Part shown: one piece after another, positions 1-7,156 of the stretch
Numbering within the stretch: position 1 is the first letter of the stretch
Layout of the letters: each line of letters starts with the position of its first letter
NCBI GenBank assembly: GCA_016934605.1
Contig: JAFGSO010000477.1
Coordinates: 1 to 12,662 of the forward strand
DNA: 12,662 nucleotides
Source of the DNA: Calditrichota bacterium
GTDB taxonomy: Bacteria; Calditrichota; Calditrichia; RBG-13-44-9
Direction: 5' to 3'
Translations under genes and position numbers: made by a program
Notes under the pieces: generated by a model
Databases searched by the model: none
Told to the model about the DNA's origin: nothing
What the model saw: the letters and a program-made list of their open reading frames with translations, nothing else

Positions 1-19
1 GTTGTGCGCAATAGTTATC
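1..19. repeat. Left arm of imperfect inverted repeat bracketing the first gene
   Basis: The first 19 bases of the window are the reverse complement of 1947-1965 at 15 of 19 positions, and all four differences are transitions. The arm lies just before the ribosome binding site of the first gene. It begins GTTGTGC, which loosely resembles the GTTRRRY core of an integron attC right end. The window edge hides anything further left. Confidence 0.5.
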
Positions 20-31
20 AAGGAGGTAATT

Positions 32-1948
32 TTGGAACTTGAATTTGAAATTCAACGAGTAGATTTAAACTTAAGAAGTAAATACCCACACTTTAAAACA
101 AGTATTTACAAGATTCACAATCATCAATACGAAATATATGTAGAGAATGCTAAAACAGATTTTAAAATTATTTCTAATGAATTTAATAGAAAAATACGTT
201 TTCTTACATCCCCAGTCAAGATTACCCAAAAAATACCTAGTAACTATGAAAAAGCTATACCGTCATTACCAGACACGAAAATTGCTGATTCATATGCAGG
301 TATGCCATTTACTGCTGGAGAAATGAAAAAGCTTTTGAATTTTAAATTTCCAAATTATAATATTTTAACTGTAGCAGGTGTAGATAAAGATAGAAAAATC
401 AAAGTTTATATTGAATCATCATCAAAAAAAGAAATAAATGATGTACAGTTATTTTGTGATTCAATAAAGGCACCTGTGCCATTCAAAATTATAAACGATA
501 TCAACACAATAAATCTAATAAAAGAGAATAAAAGAAAAAGGGAATCGGAAGAAAAAGAAAATCCTAGATTGAAAGAAATTTCAAATCAATTTAATAATCC
601 AGTATTAAATTTGATACCGACGAGAAATCTATCAAATGTTTTAGATATTGAAAAACATGATGAAGAGTTCTGGTTTTCTAAAGTCAGCAGTATTTATAAT
701 GGCGAAATAAAACGAAATGATTTAATCAAAAACTGTTCAAATAAATTATCTTGTTTTATAGATTATTGCAGTTTTAGTAATATTAACATTAGAAATGGTG
801 TTTTATTATATGACAAAGTATATATAGATTTGCCTTTTGAAAAAAATAAAAAATTTTTCTTCGAAAGTCAGAAAATCAATGAAAATGATTTTTTATCATT
901 AATTCAATCGGGAAAATTGTCTGTAGTTCTAACTCAGCCATCTACACGTTATGACTATGGATTCCTAAAAGAATTAAACGCACTAAATTCAAATGCGATC
1001 TTGTCTCGACGTAAAATTGCTGCGATTATACTTGCTGACTTTATAGAAATTCTAGACAGTTATTTTATAAAAAAAATGGATCTAAACTATCAAATTGAAA
1101 ATATTAGCTTACTAATGGCTGAAATGACTAATGTGAATTCAAAAACATTCTATTCATTTCTAACTTGGCCGTATAGAGCTGTTCGAGATTCATTTCATTT
1201 TTTTACATTCAATAGTACCAAGAGAATTCCATCTGTTGGCATAAATAGTGTTATTGAAGAGCTTCTCCCAAACAAAAAATATAAAGATTTAGAACTCGAA
1301 TTTTCAGTAAACTCAGAAAATGTGCACATTTCACACGCATTAAATGCTGTTTTTTATCCAAGCTTTAACAATAATGATTATTCTAATAGACCATTTGCAT
1401 CTCTAATGGGGAATATACTAAATTTATATTCAAATTCATCAATTGAGAAATTAAAAAATTATGTTGATACAAGGGAGAAAATTGTAAATAAAGCTATCAA
1501 GATTGATCCAATTAATTTGATAGAAATAAATGAGTTTTGGTCCATAGATGAGATTGATGAATTTGCAAAATCCTTCTATACACCAACAAAACTAAATTCA
1601 ATCTTATCATATCTTTCAGAATTTGATGATCAAGAGAGAAATTATAAAATAAATGAGTATAATAAAGAAATTAAAAAAATCTTGAATAAATCACGCAAAA
1701 CACGTTTTGCTCTTGATTGTGGTGTTACTATAGGATCTGATATTGCTGGTTTTTGGGTGCCATTTTTGGGGTCAGGTATAAAAGCATTAGAAATCGCTGG
1801 GAAAAAAATTGGAAATACTAAGGAAGTTCATAAGATTATAGACAAAATTGAAACATTAATCTATAAGAGTAATGAAGATAAAAAGAATATAAGCTTTTTA
1901 TCTAAAATCAATAGCGTTGCTCGTTTAAAAAATGATTATACTAATTGA
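32..1948 (+). CDS. Unknown AT-rich protein, possible cassette or defence-island gene
   Basis: I do not recognise this protein. The frame is open from the window edge, but the best start is TTG at 32, five bases after a perfect AGGAGG at 21-26; this gives 638 residues. An earlier TTG at 2 has no visible ribosome site. Residues about 8-68 and 93-158 look like two diverged copies of one alpha/beta module: YPHF aligns with FPNY, IYVENA with VYIESS, and both end in a P-x-K-I or PVPFKI strand. A charged Lys/Glu linker follows (about 165-185), then a mixed middle region with no motif I know. Residues about 563-590 are a Gly/Ala-rich hydrophobic stretch that could be a membrane-inserting or amphipathic helix pair, followed by a Lys-rich tail. 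The gene is clearly more AT-rich than the hsd genes, which suggests separate acquisition. Its neighbourhood suggests, but does not prove, a defence role. Confidence 0.8.
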   Translation: MELEFEIQRVDLNLRSKYPHFKTSIYKIHNHQYEIYVENAKTDFKIISNEFNRKIRFLTSPVKITQKIPSNYEKAIPSLPDTKIADSYAGMPFTAGEMKKLLNFKFPNYNILTVAGVDKDRKIKVYIESSSKKEINDVQLFCDSIKAPVPFKIINDINTINLIKENKRKRESEEKENPRLKEISNQFNNPVLNLIPTRNLSNVLDIEKHDEEFWFSKVSSIYNGEIKRNDLIKNCSNKLSCFIDYCSFSNINIRNGVLLYDKVYIDLPFEKNKKFFFESQKINENDFLSLIQSGKLSVVLTQPSTRYDYGFLKELNALNSNAILSRRKIAAIILADFIEILDSYFIKKMDLNYQIENISLLMAEMTNVNSKTFYSFLTWPYRAVRDSFHFFTFNSTKRIPSVGINSVIEELLPNKKYKDLELEFSVNSENVHISHALNAVFYPSFNNNDYSNRPFASLMGNILNLYSNSSIEKLKNYVDTREKIVNKAIKIDPINLIEINEFWSIDEIDEFAKSFYTPTKLNSILSYLSEFDDQERNYKINEYNKEIKKILNKSRKTRFALDCGVTIGSDIAGFWVPFLGSGIKALEIAGKKIGNTKEVHKIIDKIETLIYKSNEDKKNISFLSKINSVARLKNDYTN

Positions 1949-1965
1949 TAACTACTGCACATAAT
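1947..1965. repeat. Right arm of imperfect inverted repeat bracketing the first gene
   Basis: This pairs with 1-19 at 15 of 19 positions. It overlaps the last two bases of the TGA stop of the first gene, so the gene fills the space between the arms almost exactly. In an integron cassette the left core of the cassette's attC is complementary to the cassette's own start, which is what is seen here. Confidence 0.5.
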
Positions 1966-2121
1966 AAATCGTAACAGCTCCGGTTCTCACCCAGCAGAGC
2001 TGCTTATCGGTTCCCGGCTCTTCGGGCACATTGCATTTTGTCACGAATTTGTGCATTCGCACAAACCGCGCCAACTGGCTGAAGCGGACGTACAACTTTA
2101 GTTACGATAAACGTTATAGTC
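1957..2121. other. attC-like structured spacer (putative recombination site)
   Basis: The spacer after the first gene is more GC-rich than the gene and full of dyad symmetry. ATCGTAAC at 1968-1975 is a perfect inverted repeat of GTTACGAT at 2101-2108. Just outside, ATAAT at 1961-1965 can pair with GTTAT at 2113-2117 with one mismatch. Nested outer and inner arms around a variable, hairpin-rich centre are the architecture of an integron attC site (R''-L''...L'-R'), and about 160 bases is within the range of long attC sites. Against this, neither outer box fits RYYYAAC/GTTRRRY well, and the spacers are irregular. No integrase or second complete site is visible. Confidence 0.3.
2048..2065. repeat. 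Perfect 7-bp hairpin in the spacer
   Basis: TTTGTGC at 2048-2054 and GCACAAA at 2059-2065 form a perfect stem around an ATTC tetraloop. No T-run follows, so it is not a typical intrinsic terminator. It lies in the middle of the putative recombination site and could be part of that fold. A second small stem, CCCG/CGGG, lies about 25 bases upstream. Confidence 0.5.
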
Positions 2122-2151
2122 AATACGGTGTAAAGCTGGTTAAAAATATGG

Positions 2152-2180
2152 TATAAATAAACAATAATCGGTCTTATAAT
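2152..2180 (+). promoter_or_regulatory. Possible promoter of the hsd operon
   Basis: A perfect TATAAT at 2175-2180 lies about 120 bases upstream of hsdM. The matching -35 region (about 2152-2157, TATAAA) is poor, so the call rests on the -10 alone. The rest of the 1949-2298 gap holds the attC-like spacer and a 5-bp GC hairpin (CCGGG-AAG-CCCGG, near 2188-2200). The 70 bases before hsdM are AT-rich with no clear operator. I saw no riboswitch. Confidence 0.3.
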
Positions 2181-2298
2181 ACTCGCGCCCGGGAAGCCCG
2201 GCGTCCTGGCTAAAGAGACTTATGTACTGCATAATATTGTACTTTAAACAAAATAAAGAAATCGAAGTAAGGTCAAGTTTACTTAAAGGAAAGATAGA

Positions 2299-4881
2299 AT
2301 GAACAAACAACAGCTTGCAGCCAAAATCTGGGAATCCGCAAACCAGATGCGTTCCAAAATAGAGGCCAATGAGTATAAGGACTACATCCTCGGTTTTATT
2401 TTCTATAAATACCTTTCTGATAAACAGACCCAATTTGCCATAAAAGAGGGCGGTACACAAAAGGACATCGAATCTCTGTCGGAAGATGATGCCGAAACCA
2501 TGGAGCATTTCAGAACAAATATAGGCTACTTTATCTCCTACAATGATCTCTTCTCAACCTGGATTGCCAAAGGGAGAGACTTTGATGTCTCAAACGTCCG
2601 GGATGCACTCTCCGCATTCAGCCGCCTGATAAACCCCCGGCATAGAAAAATCTTTGACGGGATCTTTGACACACTCCAAACGGGCTTAAGCAAGCTGGGA
2701 GATACGGCGGGAAAGCAGACCAAGGCCATCAGTAAACTGATCCACCTGATCAAGGATATTCCCATGGACGGAAAACAGGGCTACGATGTTCTGGGATTCA
2801 TTTACGAATATCTTATCGGGATGTTTGCGGCCAATGCCGGGAAAAAAGCCGGAGAGTTTTATACTCCCCATGAAGTGTCTGTCCTTATGTCCGAGATTGT
2901 GGCGCATCATCTGAGGGACAAAAAAGAAATACAGATTTATGACCCCACCAGCGGATCGGGTTCATTGCTCATCAACATAGGGCAGAGCGTGGCCCGGCAT
3001 ATGGATGACAAAGACAACATTAAGTACTTTGCGCAGGAACTCAAAATTAATACCTATAACCTGACAAGAATGAACCTGGTGATGCGTGGAATATTGGTTG
3101 ATAACATTCAGACCCGCAACGGCGATACCCTGGAAGAGGACTGGCCATATTTTGATGAAAACGATCCGGTGAACACTTACAATCCCCTGTATGTGGATGC
3201 GGTGGTATCCAATCCTCCGTACTCACAGCCATGGAATCCTTCCCACAAGGAGGCCGACCCCCGTTATGCGCGGTTCGGTCTGGCGCCAAAATCGAAGGCG
3301 GACTACGCGTTTTTACTCCACGATCTTTACCATATTAAACCACATGGGATTATGACCATCGTTCTTCCCCATGGTGTTCTGTTCCGGGGGGGAGATGAAG
3401 GGAAAATCCGCAGGAACCTGATTGAACAGAACCATATCGATACCATTATCGGGCTGCCGGCCAATATCTTTTTCGGCACCGGTATTCCCACCATCATCAT
3501 GGTGCTCAAACAGAAAAGGGATAACAGCGATATCCTGATTGTCGATGCTTCCAAAGGCTTTGAAAAAGTGGGCAAAAACAATCAGCTTCGTGCGTCAGAT
3601 ATTAAAAGAATCACCGATACTGTCATCGGCCGCTCTGATGTGGAAAAATATTCCAGAAAAGTCAGCCGGGATGAAATAAGAGAAAATGAATACAATCTCA
3701 ATATACCCCGCTATGTAGACTCCTCTAAAGAATCCGAGAGTTGGGATCTTTACTCTTCCATGTTCGGGGGTATTCCCAAAAACGAGATTGACGAGCTTCA
3801 TATCTACTGGGAGGCCTTCCCCTCTCTTCGAAAAGCCCTGTTTTCTGACATCAATGCACAATATGTAGAGTTGAATGTAAATGATGCGGGAGAATCGATT
3901 CACAATGATCCGGATGTAATAAACTTTAAAGCGAATTTCTCCGGGGCTTTTGATGATTTTGATAAATACCTGAAAAAGCGGCTTATTGCGGGTATGGAGA
4001 GGGTAAGCTTAGGCAAAGAAAAAGCTCTGCTGAGTGATAAAATCTTCGACCGGCTTTCAAATATTCCTCTTATTGACAGGTATGAGGCGTATCAGATATT
4101 GGACGACGACTGGAATATTATCAGCGAAGATCTGGAAATGATCCAGACCGAAGGGTTTTCCGCCGTCACGCAGGTAGACCCCAATCTGGTAATTAAGAAA
4201 AAAGAGGGGAAAGATCAGGAAGTCCAGGAAGGCTGGAGAGGGCATATTCTTCCCTTTGAACTGGTTCAGGAAACTCTGTTAAAGAATGAAAAAGAGTCTA
4301 TTGCCATCAAGGAGGATCGTCTTCTGGAAATAGCAGGAGAAATCGAATCTGTTTTAGAGTCCTTAAGTGAAGAGGATAAAGACCGGGATGCTGTTAATGA
4401 AGCAGGCGACGGTTTTGCGGGCGCCGCTTTAAAAAAGGAGTGCAAGCAGGTTAAAGCCGATATGGAGAAGGGCGAACGCTTTGAAGACGATTCCTACGAG
4501 AGAAAAATCTTAAGTGTGGAAACTCTTCTTGACGAAGAAGCCTCCTTGAAAAAAGAGATCAAAGCCGAAACCGCGGCACTCCACCTAAAAACCAAAGAGA
4601 CCATCGAAGGGCTGAGTGATAATCAGGTCCATGACCTGCTGGAACGCAAATGGATTACTCCTTTAATAGACTCCCTTCACAAACTGCCGGAAAATATTAT
4701 AGACAATTTGACAAGCCGGGTAAGAACCCTGGCGGAAAAGTATGCCGTTACCTACAAGGATCTGGAAGCAGAGATCCATGAAACTGAAGAAAGTCTTATT
4801 TCCATGATGGATGAACTGACCGGCAGCGAACACGATATGCAGGGGCTGAAAGAGTTTCAGACTTTGTTGAGGGGTAAGTAG
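2299..4881 (+). CDS. hsdM: Type I restriction-modification methyltransferase subunit HsdM
   Basis: This is the modification subunit: with HsdS it transfers methyl groups from S-adenosylmethionine to adenine N6 in the recognition site, and it forms the core of the M2S and R2M2S complexes. The N-terminal 170 residues match the helical HsdM_N domain. GEFYTP (185-190) is the typical lead-in to the N6-adenine methylase domain, DPTSGSGSLL (215-224) is the SAM-binding motif I, and NPPY (305-308) is the catalytic motif IV. At 860 residues it is much longer than the usual 500-550. The extra C-terminal part, from about 590 on, is charged, helical and coiled-coil-like. The ATG start follows an AAAGGAAA site at 2285-2292. 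The stop lies one base before the next gene's ATG, which points to translational coupling. Family assignment is firm; the role of the extension is unknown. Confidence 0.97.
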   Translation: MNKQQLAAKIWESANQMRSKIEANEYKDYILGFIFYKYLSDKQTQFAIKEGGTQKDIESLSEDDAETMEHFRTNIGYFISYNDLFSTWIAKGRDFDVSNVRDALSAFSRLINPRHRKIFDGIFDTLQTGLSKLGDTAGKQTKAISKLIHLIKDIPMDGKQGYDVLGFIYEYLIGMFAANAGKKAGEFYTPHEVSVLMSEIVAHHLRDKKEIQIYDPTSGSGSLLINIGQSVARHMDDKDNIKYFAQELKINTYNLTRMNLVMRGILVDNIQTRNGDTLEEDWPYFDENDPVNTYNPLYVDAVVSNPPYSQPWNPSHKEADPRYARFGLAPKSKADYAFLLHDLYHIKPHGIMTIVLPHGVLFRGGDEGKIRRNLIEQNHIDTIIGLPANIFFGTGIPTIIMVLKQKRDNSDILIVDASKGFEKVGKNNQLRASDIKRITDTVIGRSDVEKYSRKVSRDEIRENEYNLNIPRYVDSSKESESWDLYSSMFGGIPKNEIDELHIYWEAFPSLRKALFSDINAQYVELNVNDAGESIHNDPDVINFKANFSGAFDDFDKYLKKRLIAGMERVSLGKEKALLSDKIFDRLSNIPLIDRYEAYQILDDDWNIISEDLEMIQTEGFSAVTQVDPNLVIKKKEGKDQEVQEGWRGHILPFELVQETLLKNEKESIAIKEDRLLEIAGEIESVLESLSEEDKDRDAVNEAGDGFAGAALKKECKQVKADMEKGERFEDDSYERKILSVETLLDEEASLKKEIKAETAALHLKTKETIEGLSDNQVHDLLERKWITPLIDSLHKLPENIIDNLTSRVRTLAEKYAVTYKDLEAEIHETEESLISMMDELTGSEHDMQGLKEFQTLLRGK

Positions 4882-4882
4882 G

Positions 4883-5893
4883 ATGGATAAGATGCAGGCT
4901 GGCGATTTCAATGAAATCTTTAAGCAGATACAAATAGCCCGGAAAAAGGTTGTCCAAACGGCCAATTCCACATTGATTGAACTTTATTGGAATATCGGTA
5001 GAAGTATTTCTCAAAAAATAAATTCTGAGAAATGGGGAAAAGGGGTCGTCAGAGATTTGGCGGAATTTATCTCCCAAAAAGAGCCGGGAATAAAAGGGTT
5101 TGGTGATAAAAACCTTTGGCGAATGAAACAGTTTTATGAAACCTATAGCCATAATGAAGAACTCGCCACACTGTGGCGAGTTTTGTCCTGGAGTCATAAT
5201 CGCCGCATAATGACCCTGAAAACCCAAGAAGAAAGGATCTTTTACCTGAAGATTTGTTCCGAAAACAATTACAGCGTGAGAGATTTGGAACGACTCATCA
5301 ATACCTCGACTTTTGAGCGGGTCATGCTTTCGGATAACAAATCGTCTCAGGTCTTCAAGGATTTACCGCAAAAAACAGAAGGGATTTTTCGTGACAGCTA
5401 TATTCTTGATTTTCTGAATCTTCCGGCCGCCTATGAGGAAAAAGAGTTACAAAAGGCCCTTGTTCATTACTTAAAGGATTTTTTACAGGAGTTAGGCGGA
5501 GGATTTTCGTTTATCGGAGAAGAATACAGGCTGCAAGTCGGCACCGATGATTTTTATATTGATCTGCTTTTTTTTCATCGTAAAATGCAATGTCTTGTTG
5601 CTTTTGAATTAAAAACCACCAAATTTAAACCGGAGCATTTGGGACAGCTGGAGTTTTACCTTGAGGCTTTGGACCGGGATGTAAAGCTGGAGCATGAAAA
5701 CCCAAGCATCGGGGTCCTTCTTTGCCGGGAAAAAAACGATGAAGTGGTTGAATATGCCCTCAGTCGCAGCCTTAGCCCCTCAGTTGTGACCGAGTATCAG
5801 ACAAAGATCCTGCCGAAAGAATTGTTGAAACAAAAGATAAACGATTTTTACACCCTGATTGAACAAAGAAGCGAGGCCAACGATGAAAACTAA
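4883..5893 (+). CDS. DUF1016/YhcG-family PD-(D/E)XK nuclease
   Basis: A two-domain protein of 336 residues. The N-terminal half (about 10-150) matches the DUF1016 N-terminal helical domain, including an LYWNIG segment and LSWSHNRR (101-108). The C-terminal half is the PD-(D/E)XK nuclease-like domain: D227 in FYIDLLFFHR, then E242 and K244 in AFELKTTKFKPEHLGQ, with spacing typical of an active site. Family members (YhcG, PDDEXK nuclease domain-containing) are widespread and often lie inside type I RM operons; their biochemical role is not settled. Start is the ATG at 4883, eight bases after GAGGGG at 4869-4874. The gene sits one base after hsdM and overlaps hsdS by 11 bases, so it should be made together with M and S. 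It may be an extra effector or an interaction partner of the complex (inference). It contains a strong palindrome at 5160-5182. Confidence 0.93.
   Translation: MDKMQAGDFNEIFKQIQIARKKVVQTANSTLIELYWNIGRSISQKINSEKWGKGVVRDLAEFISQKEPGIKGFGDKNLWRMKQFYETYSHNEELATLWRVLSWSHNRRIMTLKTQEERIFYLKICSENNYSVRDLERLINTSTFERVMLSDNKSSQVFKDLPQKTEGIFRDSYILDFLNLPAAYEEKELQKALVHYLKDFLQELGGGFSFIGEEYRLQVGTDDFYIDLLFFHRKMQCLVAFELKTTKFKPEHLGQLEFYLEALDRDVKLEHENPSIGVLLCREKNDEVVEYALSRSLSPSVVTEYQTKILPKELLKQKINDFYTLIEQRSEANDEN
5160..5182. repeat. Perfect 11-bp inverted repeat inside the DUF1016 gene, followed by TT
   Basis: AACTCGCCACA at 5160-5170 is mirrored by TGTGGCGAGTT at 5172-5182 around a single C. The run continues as TT then GTCC, so the RNA would be a GC-rich hairpin ending in four U. 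It encodes ELATLWRVL (residues 93-101), just ahead of the conserved LSWSH motif. It could act as an intragenic attenuator, be a small palindromic insertion kept in frame, or be chance. Confidence 0.6.
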
Positions 5894-7148
5894 TGTGCCG
5901 GAGATCCGTTTTCAGGGGTTTGAAGAGGAATGGGAAACGCTAGAATATAAAGATCTATTTTCAAAATTATCAAATAACAGTCTTTCAAGAGATGAATTAA
6001 ATTATTCTAGCGGAAGTGCCAAGAATGTACATTACGGAGATGTTCTTATTAAATTCAGTGAAATTCTTGATATAAAAACAGAAATACTACCTTATATAAA
6101 TGATTCTGAAATAGTAATGAAATATATTACATCAAAGTTGCGAGATGGTGACATAGTAATGGCTGATGCAGCTGAAGACGAAACAGTTGGAAAATGTACT
6201 GAGCTGGTAAATGTAAAAAATGAAACTATATTAGCTGGTTTACACACTATTGCAATCAGGCCAGAGATAGATTTCGCTTCATTGTATCTAGGTTACTACT
6301 TAAATAGCGATCAATACCACAGTCAGCTCTTGCGATTGATGCAAGGTACAAAAGTTTCTTCAATTTCTAACACTGCTTTACGAGATACTATAATTTCCTT
6401 TCCATCAGACAAATCTGAACAAACCAAAATCGGCAGCTACTTCAAAAACCTTGACCGGCTGATCACCCTGAAACAGCGCAAACTGGACAAGCTTAAGAAC
6501 GTAAAAAAATCGATGCTGGAAAAGATGTTTCCCCGAGAAGGCGCCGCCGTACCGGAGATCCGTTTTCAGGGATTTTCGGGGGAATGGGAGAGGAAAACGC
6601 TGGGGGAAGTGACATTAAAAATTGGAGATGGACTTCATGGAACTCCAACATATCATGATAATGGTGAATTTTATTTTATAAATGGAAACAATCTTATAGA
6701 TGGGAAAATCTCAGTTTTTAAAGACACAAGAAGAGTGAATGAAGATGCTTTATTCAGTGATGATAAAGAATTAAATGAAAATACAATTCTGTTATCGATA
6801 AATGGAACTATTGGCAATTTGGCACTATATCTCGGTGAAAAAGTAATGCTTGGAAAAAGTGTTGCTTATTTGATGTTAAATAAAGTTTATAAATTATATA
6901 TGTTTTACGTGTTACAGAATTCATGTATAAAGCAGTATTTTTTTAGTAATTTGACTGGTTCAACGATTAAAAACTTGGGGCTTGAAACAATCAGAAAAAC
7001 TTGCCTTTTGATACCTATTCAAATTGAAGAACAAACCAAAATCGGAAACTACTTTAAAAACCTCGACCGTCTTATTTCGCTCCAGCAAAAGGAGATCGAA
7101 AAACTCAAACAGATCAAATCATCCTGTTTAAGCAAGATGTTTGTGTAG
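5883..7148 (+). CDS. hsdS: Type I restriction-modification specificity subunit HsdS
   Basis: This subunit chooses the DNA target of the type I enzyme. It has two half-subunits, each made of a target-recognition domain (TRD) and a conserved helical spacer. TRD1 covers about residues 18-175 and TRD2 about 235-380. The spacers (about 178-222 and 380-421) share EQTKIG-x-YFKNLDRLI and end in a KMF motif, while both halves begin with VPEIRFQGF and EWE. The spacer type resembles type IC HsdS proteins. I chose ATG 5883, which has GCGAGG seven bases upstream and overlaps the previous gene by 11 bases, over a TTG at 5859; this gives 421 residues. Both TRDs are visibly AT-rich while the conserved parts are GC-richer, which indicates TRD exchange by recombination. 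The recognition sequence cannot be read from the protein. Confidence 0.96.
   Translation: MKTNVPEIRFQGFEEEWETLEYKDLFSKLSNNSLSRDELNYSSGSAKNVHYGDVLIKFSEILDIKTEILPYINDSEIVMKYITSKLRDGDIVMADAAEDETVGKCTELVNVKNETILAGLHTIAIRPEIDFASLYLGYYLNSDQYHSQLLRLMQGTKVSSISNTALRDTIISFPSDKSEQTKIGSYFKNLDRLITLKQRKLDKLKNVKKSMLEKMFPREGAAVPEIRFQGFSGEWERKTLGEVTLKIGDGLHGTPTYHDNGEFYFINGNNLIDGKISVFKDTRRVNEDALFSDDKELNENTILLSINGTIGNLALYLGEKVMLGKSVAYLMLNKVYKLYMFYVLQNSCIKQYFFSNLTGSTIKNLGLETIRKTCLLIPIQIEEQTKIGNYFKNLDRLISLQQKEIEKLKQIKSSCLSKMFV
5898..5917. repeat. hsdS half-subunit repeat, copy 1 (start of TRD1)
   Basis: This 20-base segment, encoding most of PEIRFQGF, is identical to 6552-6571 ahead of TRD2. Exact identity next to unrelated TRDs gives homologous recombination a place to swap or delete one domain. 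Confidence 0.85.
6417..6457. repeat. hsdS conserved-spacer repeat, copy 1
   Basis: It encodes EQTKIGSYFKNLDR after TRD1 and matches 7029-7069 at 37 of 41 bases. It marks the boundary where AT-rich TRD1 gives way to the conserved helical spacer. Confidence 0.85.
6552..6571. repeat. hsdS half-subunit repeat, copy 2 (start of TRD2)
   Basis: Identical 20 bases to 5898-5917, opening the second half of hsdS. Recombination between the copies would delete 654 bases, in frame, leaving a single-TRD protein. Confidence 0.85.
7029..7069. repeat. hsdS conserved-spacer repeat, copy 2
   Basis: It encodes EQTKIGNYFKNLDR after TRD2 and matches 6417-6457 at 37 of 41 bases. It starts the C-terminal spacer of HsdS. 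Confidence 0.85.
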
Positions 7149-7152
7149 GGGG
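7108..7152. repeat. Direct repeat copy 1: 3' end of hsdS plus leader
   Basis: The last codons of hsdS, its TAG stop and the start of the G-rich leader recur at 7684-7728 with 41 of 45 bases identical. The two copies lie exactly 576 bases apart and bracket the RAYT gene. Confidence 0.9.
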
Positions 7153-7155
7153 GGG
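7148..7155 (+). promoter_or_regulatory. G8 tract serving as ribosome binding site of the RAYT gene
   Basis: Eight consecutive G, beginning with the last base of the hsdS stop codon, end two bases before the RAYT ATG. The matching position in the downstream repeat has only five G (7724-7728). Such a homopolymer can serve as a crude Shine-Dalgarno, although its spacing is very short. It is prone to slippage, which would change spacing and RAYT translation but no reading frame. Confidence 0.45.
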
Positions 7156-7156
7156 T

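Noticed and set aside
2..31. TTG at position 2 as start of the first gene
   Set aside because: The AGGAGG at 21-26 sits at ideal spacing for the TTG at 32. Codons 2-31 would place the ribosome site inside the gene. A start left of the window cannot be fully excluded.
1949..2298. tRNA or riboswitch in the long intergenic gap
   Set aside because: Several small stems exist, but no cloverleaf, T-loop motif or known aptamer core could be recognised.
2140..2508. Minus-strand frame of 122 codons across the hsdM start
   Set aside because: It overlaps the hsdM N-terminus and the intergenic spacer. Its composition is that of an antisense shadow, and no homology is apparent.
5859..5882. TTG start eight codons upstream for hsdS
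   Set aside because: The ATG at 5883 has a GCGAGG site at proper spacing and begins directly at the conserved PEIRFQGF segment.
5898..7069. CRISPR-like repeats
   Set aside because: The repeated segments are the conserved half-subunit regions of hsdS, present only twice each and coding.
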